This document shows positions 20,380 to 31,755 of a stretch of DNA of 64,000 bases, one piece after another. Under the pieces are notes generated by a model. It had not been told where the DNA came from. It saw only the letters and a list, made by a program, of their open reading frames with translations, and ran no database searches. Each line of letters starts with the position of its first letter. Positions within the stretch are counted from its first letter, which is position 1. Origin of the DNA: Owenia fusiformis (lineage: Eukaryota > Annelida > Polychaeta > Sabellida > Oweniidae); the NCBI GenBank assembly GCA_903813345.2, contig CAIIXF020000011.1, forward strand, positions 1,386,571-1,450,570. Reading direction: 5' to 3'. A program made the translations under genes and the position numbers.

Positions 20380-20482
20380 TACCCTTTGCATTCGTTCGAC
20401 TTCGATCTCTTCTCAAAAGAGAGCTTCGTGTTCAGTAGTAGTTCCTAACTAGTTTCTAACTAGACTGCGCGCAGGCAGGGTA
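20380..20482 (+). mobile_element. TACCCTTTGC-ended repeat, 103-bp copy
   Basis: It starts TACCCTTTGCATTCGTTCGAC and ends GCAGGGTA. The ends are shared with 48697-49067 (371 bp) and 47168-47203 (36 bp). The inverse ends (TACCCT / AGGGTA) suggest a small TIR element with variable interior length. Confidence 0.6.
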
Positions 20483-20919
20483 TCTTATTACGAAATTTCC
20501 CCAAAGGATTAATTAGTAGGTTAGTGAGTTGATAGGGAGTTGCTTTAAACATTTACTAATGACATTCAACATTTTGATAATCGATGTCATTTTGACACGA
20601 GTTGTCATTTGCATAAAATTCTAAAATATTTTTACAACTAAACTAAACGATCCAAACAACTGGATGCGAAATCTAATAATGCAAATAGTTCCATTATGTT
20701 TTCTTTGAGCGGGGATTTTATATTATACCGATCGAGCATGGATCCTAGATACGAGACCATTTCAGGATGAAATCCAAATCGTTGTGGATTTGGGTTTTAA
20801 TGCAAGAAACAATAGTCTTAACTCTATGTATTTGAAAAAGTTTAAATACTAACCATGCCATTGACTTATTCTTTCAAAAAATTGAAGAAAACGTTTGGAT
20901 TAACATTAATTTTTCCTAA
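20483..20919. other. Non-coding DNA, nothing recognised
   Basis: No gene or repeat boundary was recognised. Confidence 0.35.
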
Positions 20920-21228
20920 AGCTAAGCTCACACCAACGGCGCTTTGATGGCGCTTTAAAGTGGCGTGCGAAGTGGTTTTGCACTCTGCTTAAATTAAATT
21001 GGATGAAAAATAAACAAACGCTACTCCAATTACAATATTGAACTTCGATATTTAAGAATTTGGAAAAATATTGCATCCCTAGGTCAATCTGACCATTTTA
21101 CACCGTATTCGACCTACTTTTTGAACAGTACATCAACGGCGCTTGGATGGCGCTTTAAAGCGCCGTGCAAAGCGGTTTTGCACTCCGCTTTAAAGCGCCA
21201 TCAAAGCGCCGTTGGTGTGAACTTAGCG
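20920..21228. mobile_element. PIF/Harbinger-like MITE, copy 1 (longest)
   Basis: The ends are AGCTAAGCTCACACCAACGG and the inverse CCGTTGGTGTGAACTTAGC. The flanks are TAA (left) and TTA (right). The interior is ~180 bp of AT-rich sequence. The right end is itself a hairpin (GGCGCTTTAAAGC type). Shorter relatives are at 37001-37090 and 41106-41214; the latter has a perfect TTA TSD, which supports PIF/Harbinger. Confidence 0.75.
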
Positions 21229-22189
21229 TTACCGTTTTAAAATGGCGGGTAGATATCCGACACCTCCTATTCCCAATTCGTGTCATCTCATTGAAGTTGC
21301 CTATAGCAAGGGGGGGGGGTCAAATCTTCTGCTGAATATAGAACCCGACTGTTGTGATTTGACACGACTTACCAATGATAATATTACTAATTGGTACAAT
21401 TTTGAAATGGAGAAACATTATACCCTGGGTGTATTACATAAACTATTCTATTGTTTTATACCATATGCTATAGGATTAAATATTTAGCATGTATGAGTAT
21501 GTTATCCTCCATTGACATTCACAGTAATTAACTCAATTACTGAGGACCTGGCGGATTCCCGGGTGGATTCCATGCAACAAATATACTAAACGGAACTGAT
21601 CGAGCAAAACAACAACTGTATACTTACGTAACATGCGTGAACACGGCAGTAATTAATCTTCAATAAAGTGTCTCTTGAGAAATTAATGAACCTCGATGGA
21701 GTTTAAGATATCTTAAATGGCAGTCTAACTACAAATACACAGAGTAACTAGAGTAACGTACCGTATATTTAACTAAAATTGCTCTAACTTGCAATCCCAT
21801 TTTGTTTTAAAACCACATTTGGTGGACAGAATGTCGTACCAAGCACGAACCGAATGTGAGAATATTTGTACTGACATTCTGTCCAACGAGTGCAGAATTT
21901 CACCATATTGAATACCCTATCATTATTTATTCCGATTCAAACTAAAAAAAGAAAACCTTGTTCAGAGATATTGGGGATTGAGGTCAATGAAATAACCAAA
22001 CTTGCTGTTATTTTCGCCATTCCCAGGTGTGACGGCATAAAACAACACAAAACATGTACGATAGATTCCTGGAAACAGATTGAATAGAGCACGGTCGTGC
22101 ATGTATGGAGAAATGATGAAGTTCTTTATTGGCTACGCTGCACTCTGATTGGTTGAGAAATTCAAATATAGCAGGGTCATGTTTGAATT
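21229..22189. other. Non-coding DNA with a small hairpin at 21823-21885
   Basis: TGGACAGAATGTCGTAC pairs with GTACTGACATTCTGTCCA (about 16 bp, one bulge, ~27-nt loop). That is short for a miRNA precursor; a solo TIR pair is as likely. No gene was recognised. Confidence 0.4.
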
Positions 22190-22600
22190 AAGAAATATAG
22201 ACCAAAGAGCAGGGCTACTAGTTTCTAATACACCCCGCGGGTCTAGGCACAAACGTTGTCTGTACCCCGAACGACCGACCACATTTTTCATTTCTACTTC
22301 CGGTTGAGCGTTTGCCTCTTCCAATTTGTTTACTTACCTCCTGACCCCGACTTAAGTTTTTTATTGACATTTCGGCCTATTTTATTGGTTTCACGCATAT
22401 CTACTACATTGATAATTATTGAAATTAATTCTATATTGCCCAGAAACAAAAAAATCACGGCGAATATACATATAATTTCTCCCTGCCATTTTGAATTTTG
22501 CAGACGAGAGGGGGATGCGAAAAAACGCAACGGCCTACACTGACCAATGAGTGCATTGAACGAAACACTTAGAGAGCCGGGACATTGATCTCGAATATAA
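22190..22600 (+). mobile_element. Foldback composite repeat, copy 2 (deleted)
   Basis: It matches 2820-3340 but lacks the loop and right arm of the foldback (about 130 bp). After ACGACCGACCAC the sequence joins directly to the downstream part with CTACTTCCGGTTGA and CACGCATATCTACTACATTG. Both copies end near CATTGATCTCGAATAT. Confidence 0.7.
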
Positions 22601-23251
22601 CCCAGCTGAAGCATTGACTTTGTTCACAGTTTATAGAAGGCATGAATACAGTCATGTTTGAATAAGTTATAAGATAATAATGGCAGAAAATGGTTCAGTA
22701 ACAGTATCCTTGAGGTTATTAATAATACAATGATGTAAACAATATTAATAATTCAAAGATATTTCTGTTGTCAAGCGTGTGTTCTCTTAGATCAAGAACT
22801 TCTGACAGGGCGATTTATCTTAAGTAGAGGTTCTATCAAGTTGTCAATTTTGATTGTATCTTGTCGTATGAGATTGTTATATCCCCATAAATAATTGATC
22901 CCATTGTCAACGTAATTAGTACCTGTTCAGTTTATGTTCATGTTTTTCCGATAGCGCAGAGGTCTATGAATTTACAAGTGTTTGATACTTAATGATTTAG
23001 GTCTAAATAGTTTACGTTTCCGTCTTTAATGAGATTTGGTTAATCAAAAGAGAAACAAATTTACCACGTACTGGAAAATAGAGATAGATGACTCGATTAT
23101 CGCATTAGATTATGTCGACTTCTCGTTATCTCTTTAATAATAGAGCTAAGTTGACCTTACTATGATTAATTCTCGTGTGCCATTTTTGTTACGTGTAAAT
23201 TGTACACAGTAATTATCCGATTAATGTGCATGGCGTCCATTGAGTAATATA
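22601..23251. other. Non-coding DNA, nothing recognised
   Basis: AT-rich; no gene or repeat boundary was recognised. Confidence 0.35.
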
Positions 23252-23318
23252 CAGGGTGTCCATTAAGTTTTTTTTAAAGTTACATTATAAAATCTTTGAA
23301 AGAGACTTATGGACACCA
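23252..23318. mobile_element. ~67-bp hairpin MITE, copy 2
   Basis: CAGGGTGTCCATTAAGT at the left and its imperfect inverse ACTTATGGACACC at the right. Related to 18804-18875. Confidence 0.6.
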
Positions 23319-23501
23319 TACATGTAGATGTATTGGTAAATGACACACATATATTCCGTACACGTTTTTATCTTGGTACTGGAGAGGTTAAGCTACCGTA
23401 TAAAATCCAAAACGCAACTTAAACGTATCAATCGGCCCTATACAAATACATGTAGAGTTCACACATAAATAGCCGTTCAGCTCTAGTGTTTGTTTACCCT
23501 A
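23319..23501. other. Non-coding DNA with a relic of the 37.8-kb MITE
   Basis: About 23388-23460 (GTTAAGCTACCGTATAAAAT to CCTATACAAATACAT) matches the interior of the element at 37800-37929. Its ends are lost. Confidence 0.45.
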
Positions 23502-24299
23502 CTATCACACCAAACTAGTTCTCACTGCGTTCTCGAAAACGGGCTTCAACTGTATACGAACGGACTGGACCTACTAAGAACCGTTTGGGATCTATTTACA
23601 AACTTCATCGAACGTACTCGAACGGGTAGGTCCTCTAGAACTTAGACAATGCTCAAAATGTTCTCGTGGTCGTCACGTTCTACAATAAGAACGAGTGACA
23701 ACGTACTAACGACGAGCTGGACGTACTACGAACGGAACCGTCGTACTTCAATCCTACTAGGGACGTTTTACCAACGAGTTGAACTGTCTGCGGACGTGTT
23801 GAGAACGAGGTAGAACTAATTGCAAACGGGTTTAAACTGATTAAGAACGTATTTAACACTGCTTATGAACGAGTTAGCAAAAATATAGCTATCACACCAA
23901 ACAAGTTGCCACTGCGTTCTTCAAAACTGGTTTTAAACTGTGTGCGAACGGAATGAACGTAGCTGCAACTTTCTAAGGTCTATTTACGAACTTTATGAAC
24001 GTTCTCAGACGGGAATGTGATTTTAGAATTTTGAATCGATTCAAAATTCAATGACGACCATACCGTTCTGTAATCAGGTCATGTTGACCTTCTAGACTAA
24101 GGGACGCGTTCTACGACGTTGCACTCCGACGTGGTGCGACCTGAACGAACTGCGAACGAGATGGACGTATTGAAGACTGTTTAAGAACGAAGAAGCTAAT
24201 TATTTCAGACATATTTCCCGACCACAGCCAGATTGAGCCCGTTTGACGACGTTTTCGTAAGACTGGCAAGAACGGGTAAGAACTAGTTTGGTGTGATAG
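23502..24299. mobile_element. 798-bp TIR element with an internal second left end
   Basis: The TIRs are CTATCACACCAAACTAGTTC (left) and its inverse (right), about 21 bp. At about 23890 a second left end, CTATCACACCAAACAAGTTG, restarts and parallels the first ~135 bp. The structure is thus left-half, then left-to-right whole: a dimer lacking the inner right end. The interior is dense in GAACG/AACG motifs and is GC-richer than its surroundings. No TSD is clear and no protein was recognised. Confidence 0.75.
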
Positions 24300-27200
24300 G
24301 GGGGTTAGACTACACCATAGCTTGTAATGATTACATAGTATGCCATTGATGAAGTTCAATAGCTGGTTTTCTAATACATATTTTAAACGAGCTCGTTTCG
24401 TAAGATTATTGGAGTTAAATCATGCGTTACATACATCATCTTCTTCAGAAAGAATTATACTTTGCATCGAAATCAAAATTCCAAGGATAGTATTCAACAG
24501 ACATGAGTATAATGATTCCCGTTGATAGCAACGTGGAAATTTAAAATCTCCCGTTCTAAACACGCAACTTTGAAGTTGAACGGGTATCTGAAGTAGACTA
24601 AAGCGATACAATCCTATAGTTGATTCAATGTACTTTGCGTTTACGTATACGTTTTGAAAAACCGTATTTGCTTAACCTATCCACTGTATCGTTAGATACA
24701 CGTAAGCAAGATACATATACACAGTGTTAAATATTGCACTTTGAAGAGCAAAATCATCTTGTAATTTACCCATGACCAGCAAAACCAAAATCTCATCAGA
24801 TTTTGGTACGAGTCTGCTCAAGTATCTCTAAAAAATCAAGTCGGAATTTAGATTGACGAGATTTATTAGTCAGATCTAATTAACCTAATCAGATCTTGTC
24901 ACTCGTCTGCTTTTACATCTTTAAAAATTTCAAGTTGAACATGTGAGTGGTTTTCTTGGAATTTTGATGACAAGATTTATGTACAAAAACAGAATGACCG
25001 CCAAATTATTTACAATTTCGTTATCAAAGAACATCTATATAATATCTAATGTATTGGTGTAGAATGATTAGTCTTTTAGTTGCTTTTTTAATGACGCCAG
25101 AAATTTGAGAATCAAGGTGTGTTTACACAATTGTTGAAACAATTATTTTTTTCCTTTTTTGTCTGCGAATCGATCAAAAACTGTTGTTTGACCTATCAGC
25201 GAGGAGCCTATAGTATTACTACGCCAAAAGTAGTGCAGAAAACGTGAACTATAGTTTCTAATCTCAATAAGAAACAAGTTCGCCAGCTTGTGTTGAATAA
25301 GATTATGTTTAAAATTCAAAGATAAAGTGTCTAGCATCTTACAGTGCAAATATCCTTGTTTCGGGGTTGAAAAGCTTTCAAACATTTTCCGAAGATCAGA
25401 TTTACTTCTGTATTCTTTGTTTAAAGTAGATCCACTTTGACACGTTTTGCGGACTCTTTCGAAAGAGTCAGAACGTATCAAAAATAGAGTTTTGTATGAC
25501 CAATTTCAATAATTCAAAACACACATTTCAACTTATCAAAATGTTGATTTTACTGGAACAAAAAATGATGGCATACATGTACCCTGTTGCTTTTATTCTC
25601 TCAAATATTATATTGTCAATTTTAATTGACATTCATTCTAATGTAGCAGTCACCATGACTGGAACATTAGCCAACGTGATCACTTCAATTACACAAACTC
25701 TATTCCCCGAAGAATTCATCATACGGATAATAATTTGACACTACTTTATGTTTGATGCGTATTGGTACCCGGATTCCATTTATTATTTGTTATTCGAAAA
25801 ATTATTATGTCGTTGAAAGAAAATGAACACGATGAGCACGTCTAATATATCCGTTGCCAGTTGACAATATATCGAGTAACATCATTTGAAAAGTCACTTG
25901 CTTGACGTACAATCTGCCCTTCGACCTCACATAATTTGTATCTGAATTTAATCCCCTGTGCAATATACGTTGACTTTATTTCAACATAAATCTTAATTTG
26001 TATTTTGAAGATTTAAACTGATGACTAAATGGCGTGTAATATGGGAATGGGGATCTGTAATCTCTTCAAATTTAAAGTAATCTTCTAGAGTGATACAAGC
26101 CGTATTATATGAATCATTGACAACATGTTGTGAGGAATCGTTTTACCCTCAATAAGAATTCAAGAGTCAATATCCACTGAAGCCGATCTCTAGTATATGA
26201 GTACGTACAGTGTGTGTGTTACCCTAGAATATACATAACTCGATCATCATCGGCATCATCGTTGGGATATCAGACTGATCTAAATAAACCCCAAAATCGA
26301 AACTGGAACTCACCCAGTTGATACATTTTGTAATCATTACAAAAGCCATTATACTGTTAAAACCGATCCTCATTTCGTTAGCAGTATAATATCCAAAGTG
26401 AATTAACTTCTTGTACCGTCTTCCGTTTAAGCACATCACAGTCACTTTAGACATGAACGATTTTGAAGCGAAGCTTCCATAATTCCATAAACGAAGGTTT
26501 GTGTCAAAGTCTATCGATTTTAAAACGAATACTCAATGTTCTTGGTTTTCATTAATAACAATCATATTCTGAGAGGTGTATAAATTGTTCCCTTATTTTC
26601 GACATATGAATGAATTTGACATTTTTTGTTTTTAAGGGAATTGATAATAGAAGTATGTAATTCACGATTTCTGAAAATATAACGTTCGCATTAAAAAGCA
26701 CCCGAAATACAAGAAAACAATTTCATATTTATAAACTATAACATGACGACTGATACATTCACCTTGCATAATCCTTTTAACTCAAATTTCACTCTCATAT
26801 TTATTTCGCATGTTTATTTCAAATTAACGGAAACAATTGCTTTGGCGTTCGTGTACCTATTTGGATTATATCCGACATTTGATATGACATTGGACGACGT
26901 AACCTGACACATAATAACGAACGTACTAACCAATTTTTTATCGATATAATTATCAAAGGATGCCGCGGTAAACAAGTTCTAAATGACAAGATAAGACGCA
27001 AAAGAAACAAAGGGAATGTTTGATCAACAAAGAACTATGTTTACAAAACTATTCGTTACATGTATAATATTGAATACAAAACACGCTGCATTACAAGGTC
27101 AACCTCAGACAATGACCCATTTTGACCTAGGAATAGGATGAAGAAAGGTTCTAGATTTTGACACATTTTTACAAGTTTGTGAGAGATTCCTTTCATCACG

Positions 27201-27481
27201 AAACTGTGAAATGCATTTCTGAAAACAGCAATGAAAGATACAGTTTCATAATGTCTTGTAATTGTAAAACAATCATGGCATTTGTTTCTAAATAAATTGT
27301 TTTTCCACTTTTACGTTTACACATACGTATACAGCACAGAAACCACACGGATAAGTTGAACAAAAAGCAACTTGCTATTACATACTATCTATATCTCAGT
27401 TCTCAAATTCACTACTTCAATTAACATTAGAAAAATGTACAATGTTATGTTACAACGACGCAACGTGTTGGTGACTGGAAA
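24300..27481. other. Non-coding DNA, about 3.2 kb
   Basis: A sequence near 24625-24670 is an inverted, decayed relative of the 37.8-kb MITE. A minus frame of about 119 codons at 25143-25500 has no recognisable domain (see rejected items). No other feature is supported. Confidence 0.4.
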
Positions 27482-28067
27482 TACTGGTGGGCCAATAAAA
27501 TTGGCACATTTTCTGATTTATCCAATTGCCTTTATTATTGCATTTCAATCCACAAAAATTCAGATAATCGTAAAATGATTAGTGCAAATGTGATAGATGA
27601 GAATATCTCACATCTCAAATTCAAAATATAATCATTTTTTGGCTTGTCATGGTCTTGTTTACTGTGTGTATCATGAAATGTTTTCGAATTCCTCTGCTTG
27701 AGGCATCATTGCTGAAAATACAGTGTCTTTCATACCATACAATATGTACCTTTCAAATGGTATAATTTCCATCAATTAAAACATATTTAATATTTAGTTA
27801 GATTTTTTTCAAAACTGGCACATGTCCCAAAAGCTACCATTTAAATCCCACGCGACTGTCAAAAACAGCTCAAGCTGATTGTTCAGGTGGGTGGAGGGCA
27901 TATTCAGGAAACCCTTGCGTATAGTAATTAAATATTAATATTCACATTTATGCAAGCTGTTGACAATGATCTTTTGTCAATTTCGTCAAGTATTGAAGAT
28001 CAAACATGACTTACAAAAAATTACAATGGATGGAAAAATGTTCAAAACTTTTTTGGTACACCCTGTA
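27482..28067 (-). mobile_element. Tc1/mariner-like MITE, copy 2 (longer)
   Basis: Inverted relative of 1518-1957. The right end reads (inverse) TACAGGGTGTACCAAAAAAG and the left end TACTGGTGGGCCAATAAAAT. It is 586 bp with TA borders. It contains the blocks shared with copy 1 plus extra interior sequence, so it is closer to full length. No transposase frame. Confidence 0.65.
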
Positions 28068-28622
28068 AATTTGGAACTAATTAATTAGGAAATACGATGG
28101 TAACATTAGTGAAGCGAGGTAAGGTAACGCAAAATATATAAGTACCGATGGAAATTACAATATCATACTTCATTTAATCAGAATCTGATCTTGATTTATG
28201 AGGTATCAGTTGCTTTAACTTGATATATAAAACCACTTTGAAAACCTTAATACGATGTAACTGTGTTCAATTCCAAAATGCAAAGTTTAAAATAAAAGGG
28301 GTAGATGAAAAATGGTGAATTTTAGAAAAATAATTTTAGCGAGGGCTCATTTCGTATATGACTATATAACTGACCCATATGGTTTAAACATCTATCCGTC
28401 TTTGTTAATATGTTTGGCATTCTGGTGTAAAACTGAGTTTAAAATTTACACGTTTTAGGTATACCCTTAAAGGATGTATTTCATCAGCGTATTTGTTCAA
28501 ACAATAGATTTATACCTGAAGAGTATAATGTTTCTTTAATTCTAGCTGGATTCTCTGGAAATATTAACCACTTTACATTTTTTATTAAAAATATCATTAT
28601 AATTTTAGGTATGGAATTGACT
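28068..28622. other. Non-coding DNA, nothing recognised
   Basis: AT-rich interval between two mobile-element ends; no coding signal. Confidence 0.35.
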
Positions 28623-28650
28623 TACACTCCCCTCCATAAGTTTGGCAACC
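28623..28650 (+). mobile_element. Solo Tc1-like end
   Basis: TACACTCCCCTCCATAAGTT continuing TGGCAAC. The same string occurs at 45816-45843, and its first part inverted at 55877-55895. It looks like the TIR of a Tc1/mariner-type element. No partner end was found near any of the three. Confidence 0.5.
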
Positions 28651-29327
28651 TTAGCTCCCCCATTGAACTACGTGTTAAAGCCTCTTTACATGTATAATTC
28701 AGGTATACCCTTTCCACTGTTATGGGCATATTGCACTGTGGCTAGTCGATCTATGTGGATGCAGTCAGGCACATGTAATGTTTCGTGAGTACCCGCCTCT
28801 GTACTTTTCAATGGAAGAATTTTGCACTTCTGTTTAAATAATCTATATTTACTCATCCGTGTATATCATACTTCATTGATTTACAAAACCAAAGCTACGC
28901 TATAAATACACATTCTCTGATATTTTTACGGAGAATAGATAACTCAAACGAGTTCACTCGACCAGTTTTATCATCTCGCTCATAGCTGTGAGAAGGTATG
29001 TATAATTTGCCATAGGTTTACCTTGTAATGGGGAATAAAAAATTCAAGTAATATAATTATTTCACATACACAAATATGTCTGTGTGAAGTAAAATACAAA
29101 TACAATGCGTTCTATAATATTTTTGGGGCTATGTTATGAAATATCCGCTTTAAAAAAGCAATTTAATTATGATGTATCATGTGGATTAATAGACGTTCTG
29201 ATTGGATTCATTGAACAGACTGGCTAGGTTTCAATTGAATCATTTTGAATGTGTGTATTTTTAATATTTTAATCCACAGTGTCCAAAAACAATAATAATG
29301 CTATATTGGTAATTGGAAAAATTCCAC

Positions 29328-29525
29328 TTACCACGATTTCAAAAAATTGTAAATAGATAATATTATTCTTGAATTATGGTCATTTGTTTCAAGAAATCTG
29401 AAGGCTCGTTCAGCTGAGCTGACAAAATCATCAAGATTTACGGATGGTCCATCTGTTGGCTGCTCATTGTCACTTTCAAGGAATGTTAATGGCTCTGAAA
29501 CTTGTAGCCTTGCCCAAGTCGGTAT
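29328..29525 (-). pseudogene. Unidentified coding-like frame inside the 3-kb element
   Basis: A 65-codon stop-free minus frame reads IPTWARLQVSEPLTFLESDN, then contains PTDGPSVNLDDFVSSAERAF and RFLETNDH before a stop. The acidic, Ser/Asp-rich composition is unlike the AT-biased noise around it. There is no ATG and no domain I know. It could be an exon or relic of the element's own gene; equally it could be chance. Confidence 0.2.
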
Positions 29526-30088
29526 TTATTTACTTATCTGATCTTGAATTATTTCCACCTTGTACAATCCAATGCATCATCGCTGATATTATGCTAAGTT
29601 ACTCAGCGGTTCCGAGATTCCCATAATACCTAGGCTACCTAAGGGTATCGCAAAACCATATTGATTGACAATATGGACATGGACACAACGTGTGACTTCA
29701 GGCTGATTGACCAATCAAAACGTTATCAGGTTGACCTGCATTAAAAAGCAAACTACCCGTCTAGGACTTGAAATTCAATGATCTGATCGAGTGTTTCTTG
29801 AGAGTTATAATATATTATGTTATTAAACGTACATTTGAATGTAAGCAGTCATTAATACTCGTCTAAATGAAATCATGCAATTCAATGTTGATTCAAATCA
29901 AAACTGAATTCGCGATGGGAATGCACGAAGACCTAGTCCGACAATGTAGGGCCGTCGTTGATTTGTCAAATTTTACCGACAAAAACATTGGGTTGGTAAA
30001 GCACGTGGCTTTCTCTTGGGTACAAGGCGGTCATAATAGAAATCAAGATAAGTAAAAGAGACCGACTTGGGCAAGGCTATGAAACTTG
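29505..30088. repeat. ~60-bp inverted repeat inside the 3-kb element
   Basis: On the plus strand, GTACAAGGCGGTCATAATAG to CCGACTTGGGCAAGGCTA (30020-30081) matches the minus strand at about 29509-29570. Both arms read W-(I)V-QGG-x-N...DK then TAA in one frame, so they may derive from one coding 3' end. The region between them is unrelated. Confidence 0.5.
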
Positions 30089-30239
30089 ATTTGTGGGTAT
30101 TCCAGTGGGTCGATGGGTCTTTTGCTCTGAATTCACTTCATTGGCGTACCTAATTTCAACATTTTCATTGTCATCATTACATGTTATGGACCCGTTTTTA
30201 AAATTAACATTATTAGCGATAAAACCATCGTTTTTTAGC

Positions 30240-31240
30240 CTATGGGATCGACCAGGCGTCCGTCCGTTTGTCCGTCTGTCCGTCCGTTGGTCCGTCCGTC
30301 TGTCAACATTGGCTGCACAAATTAAAACTGTTATCTGGATTGAGTCATTTCCACATTCATTTTATGCATATCCATAATGTCTATTTGACCTATCATTGCA
30401 ATTTCCCAAGTTCGGCCGGTTTCCAAGAAATTGCTGATTTTTTAATTTCGAGAAAAATCGATCTGATGATAGCCTTATAGAAAGTCAAGAGAAGTGAAGA
30501 AAATGTTGAAAAAATACCAGTCCAGTCCAGGTCCAGGTCCAAGTCAAGGTCCAGTTCAGGCCCAAGTCCAGATCTAGGTCTAATCAGGTTTAATCTAGGT
30601 CAAGGACAAGAATTAGGTCAAATCCAGTACTTTGTCATTTTTTCAATTTTCTCAGTCGTCCTTTAATATTTTTGCTCCTTTTTTTAATCATGTTCCTTGG
30701 AAAAAAGCTAATACCTACAGGCAAGTTGTTTTGATCACTTTTACCGTTTTTGAAATATGGCATCCGAAAAGTAGGTCACAATAAAAAAAGTTCATGGAAT
30801 TCAATGTATGAGTTATGAAATATGTGAAGAATTGTCCAAGGAATCCGGTTCGGAAGTTATGGCATTTTGAAATCTCAAAAATCGCTATTTTGGTATCCCA
30901 TGTTAAGTCAATGGGGCTTGAGAAAATTATCAATTGTAACATCACAACACTAGATACAGCTTGGATGCAGCCAACTTAATAAGAATCTACAATAGAAGCC
31001 GTCCTCAAAATCTATTTTCCTTCAAAATTTGGACACTAAAAGGACTAGGTCAAAATCTAGGTCAAATTCATAGTTTTTCCTTTGACTACAACAAATCATA
31101 TCTGAACCAACAACAAAGGACTCATCTTTTATTGATCTCATATTTACCAATACTTTTGTTTGAAATCAGGATATACATTCCTCTGAAGGTTCTACACCGC
31201 GTGAGCACAGGACCGTGGGTCCTTTTTTATCATCTGTAAT
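30240..31240 (+). repeat. GTCCG-headed dispersed repeat, probably nested
   Basis: A GTCCGTCCGTCTGTCCGTCC-type microsatellite (30255-30305) heads the block. A degenerate CCAGGT/CCAAGT hexamer tract (30518-30622) follows. The block ends with GTGAGCACAGGACCGTGGGT near 31220. This arrangement is familiar from marine-invertebrate genomes. Its boundaries are approximate. Confidence 0.5.
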
Positions 31241-31755
31241 GGCATTTTCCAGTTGATGGGTTTATATATAGTATTTTCAATTTTTCACGAGGGTGTCTTT
31301 AGACTACTTCTAATGGGGTGGCTAATTACTTTACTGAATGAGGAATGTTTATCCAAACAATGGATACAAAGAAAATCTGGCCAGTTGTCCATCAGTAAAT
31401 AAATCATCATGATAAAAGTATAATTTATTAAAGCATCCATTTGTTACCGTTCTGAATCCAAATGATACATAGGTGCATCCATTTTATACATATATGTTGA
31501 CGTTTACGAAATGTTTTTCAAATATCTTCCCTATAACAGGAATATGGTAGCTGAAACTTTCACACATTGTCATACTATGTATATTGAATAGGTATGCAAG
31601 ATTTCAAGTCACGATGTTAAGTAGAAACTCTGAGATCACTTACCTCGATTTGCTGTCATATTTTTGCAATGATCCCATTCCCTATAATGTACGCGAGCAC
31701 CCACAATACATTACATATAAATGACTGCATCCACATAGATCGACTAGCCACAGTG

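Larger units (their letters stand above)
28734..31755. mobile_element. 3,022-bp TIR element with CACTGTGG ends and a 5-bp TSD
   Basis: Left end 28734-28767 and right end 31722-31755 are perfect 34-bp inverted repeats starting CACTGTGGCTAGTCGATC. Similarity continues imperfectly to about 63 bp. TATTG flanks both sides (28729-28733 and 31756-31760), giving a 5-bp TSD exactly at the TIR borders. CAC-initial TIRs with 5-bp TSDs are the pattern of Transib/RAG-like elements; the hAT5 group is an alternative. No transposase could be recognised. The interior holds short open frames (29328-29525 minus; 29867-30055 plus), a 60-bp inverted repeat, and a probably older nested repeat at about 30.2-31.2 kb. 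Confidence 0.85.

Noticed and set aside
21823-21885. Hairpin that could be a miRNA precursor
   Set aside because: The stem is about 16 bp with a wide loop, shorter than a typical precursor, and it sits among MITE-type inverted repeats.
25143-25500. Minus-strand frame of about 119 codons, rich in K/R/S
   Set aside because: Length is within chance, there is no ATG near the start, and no domain or splice signal supports it.
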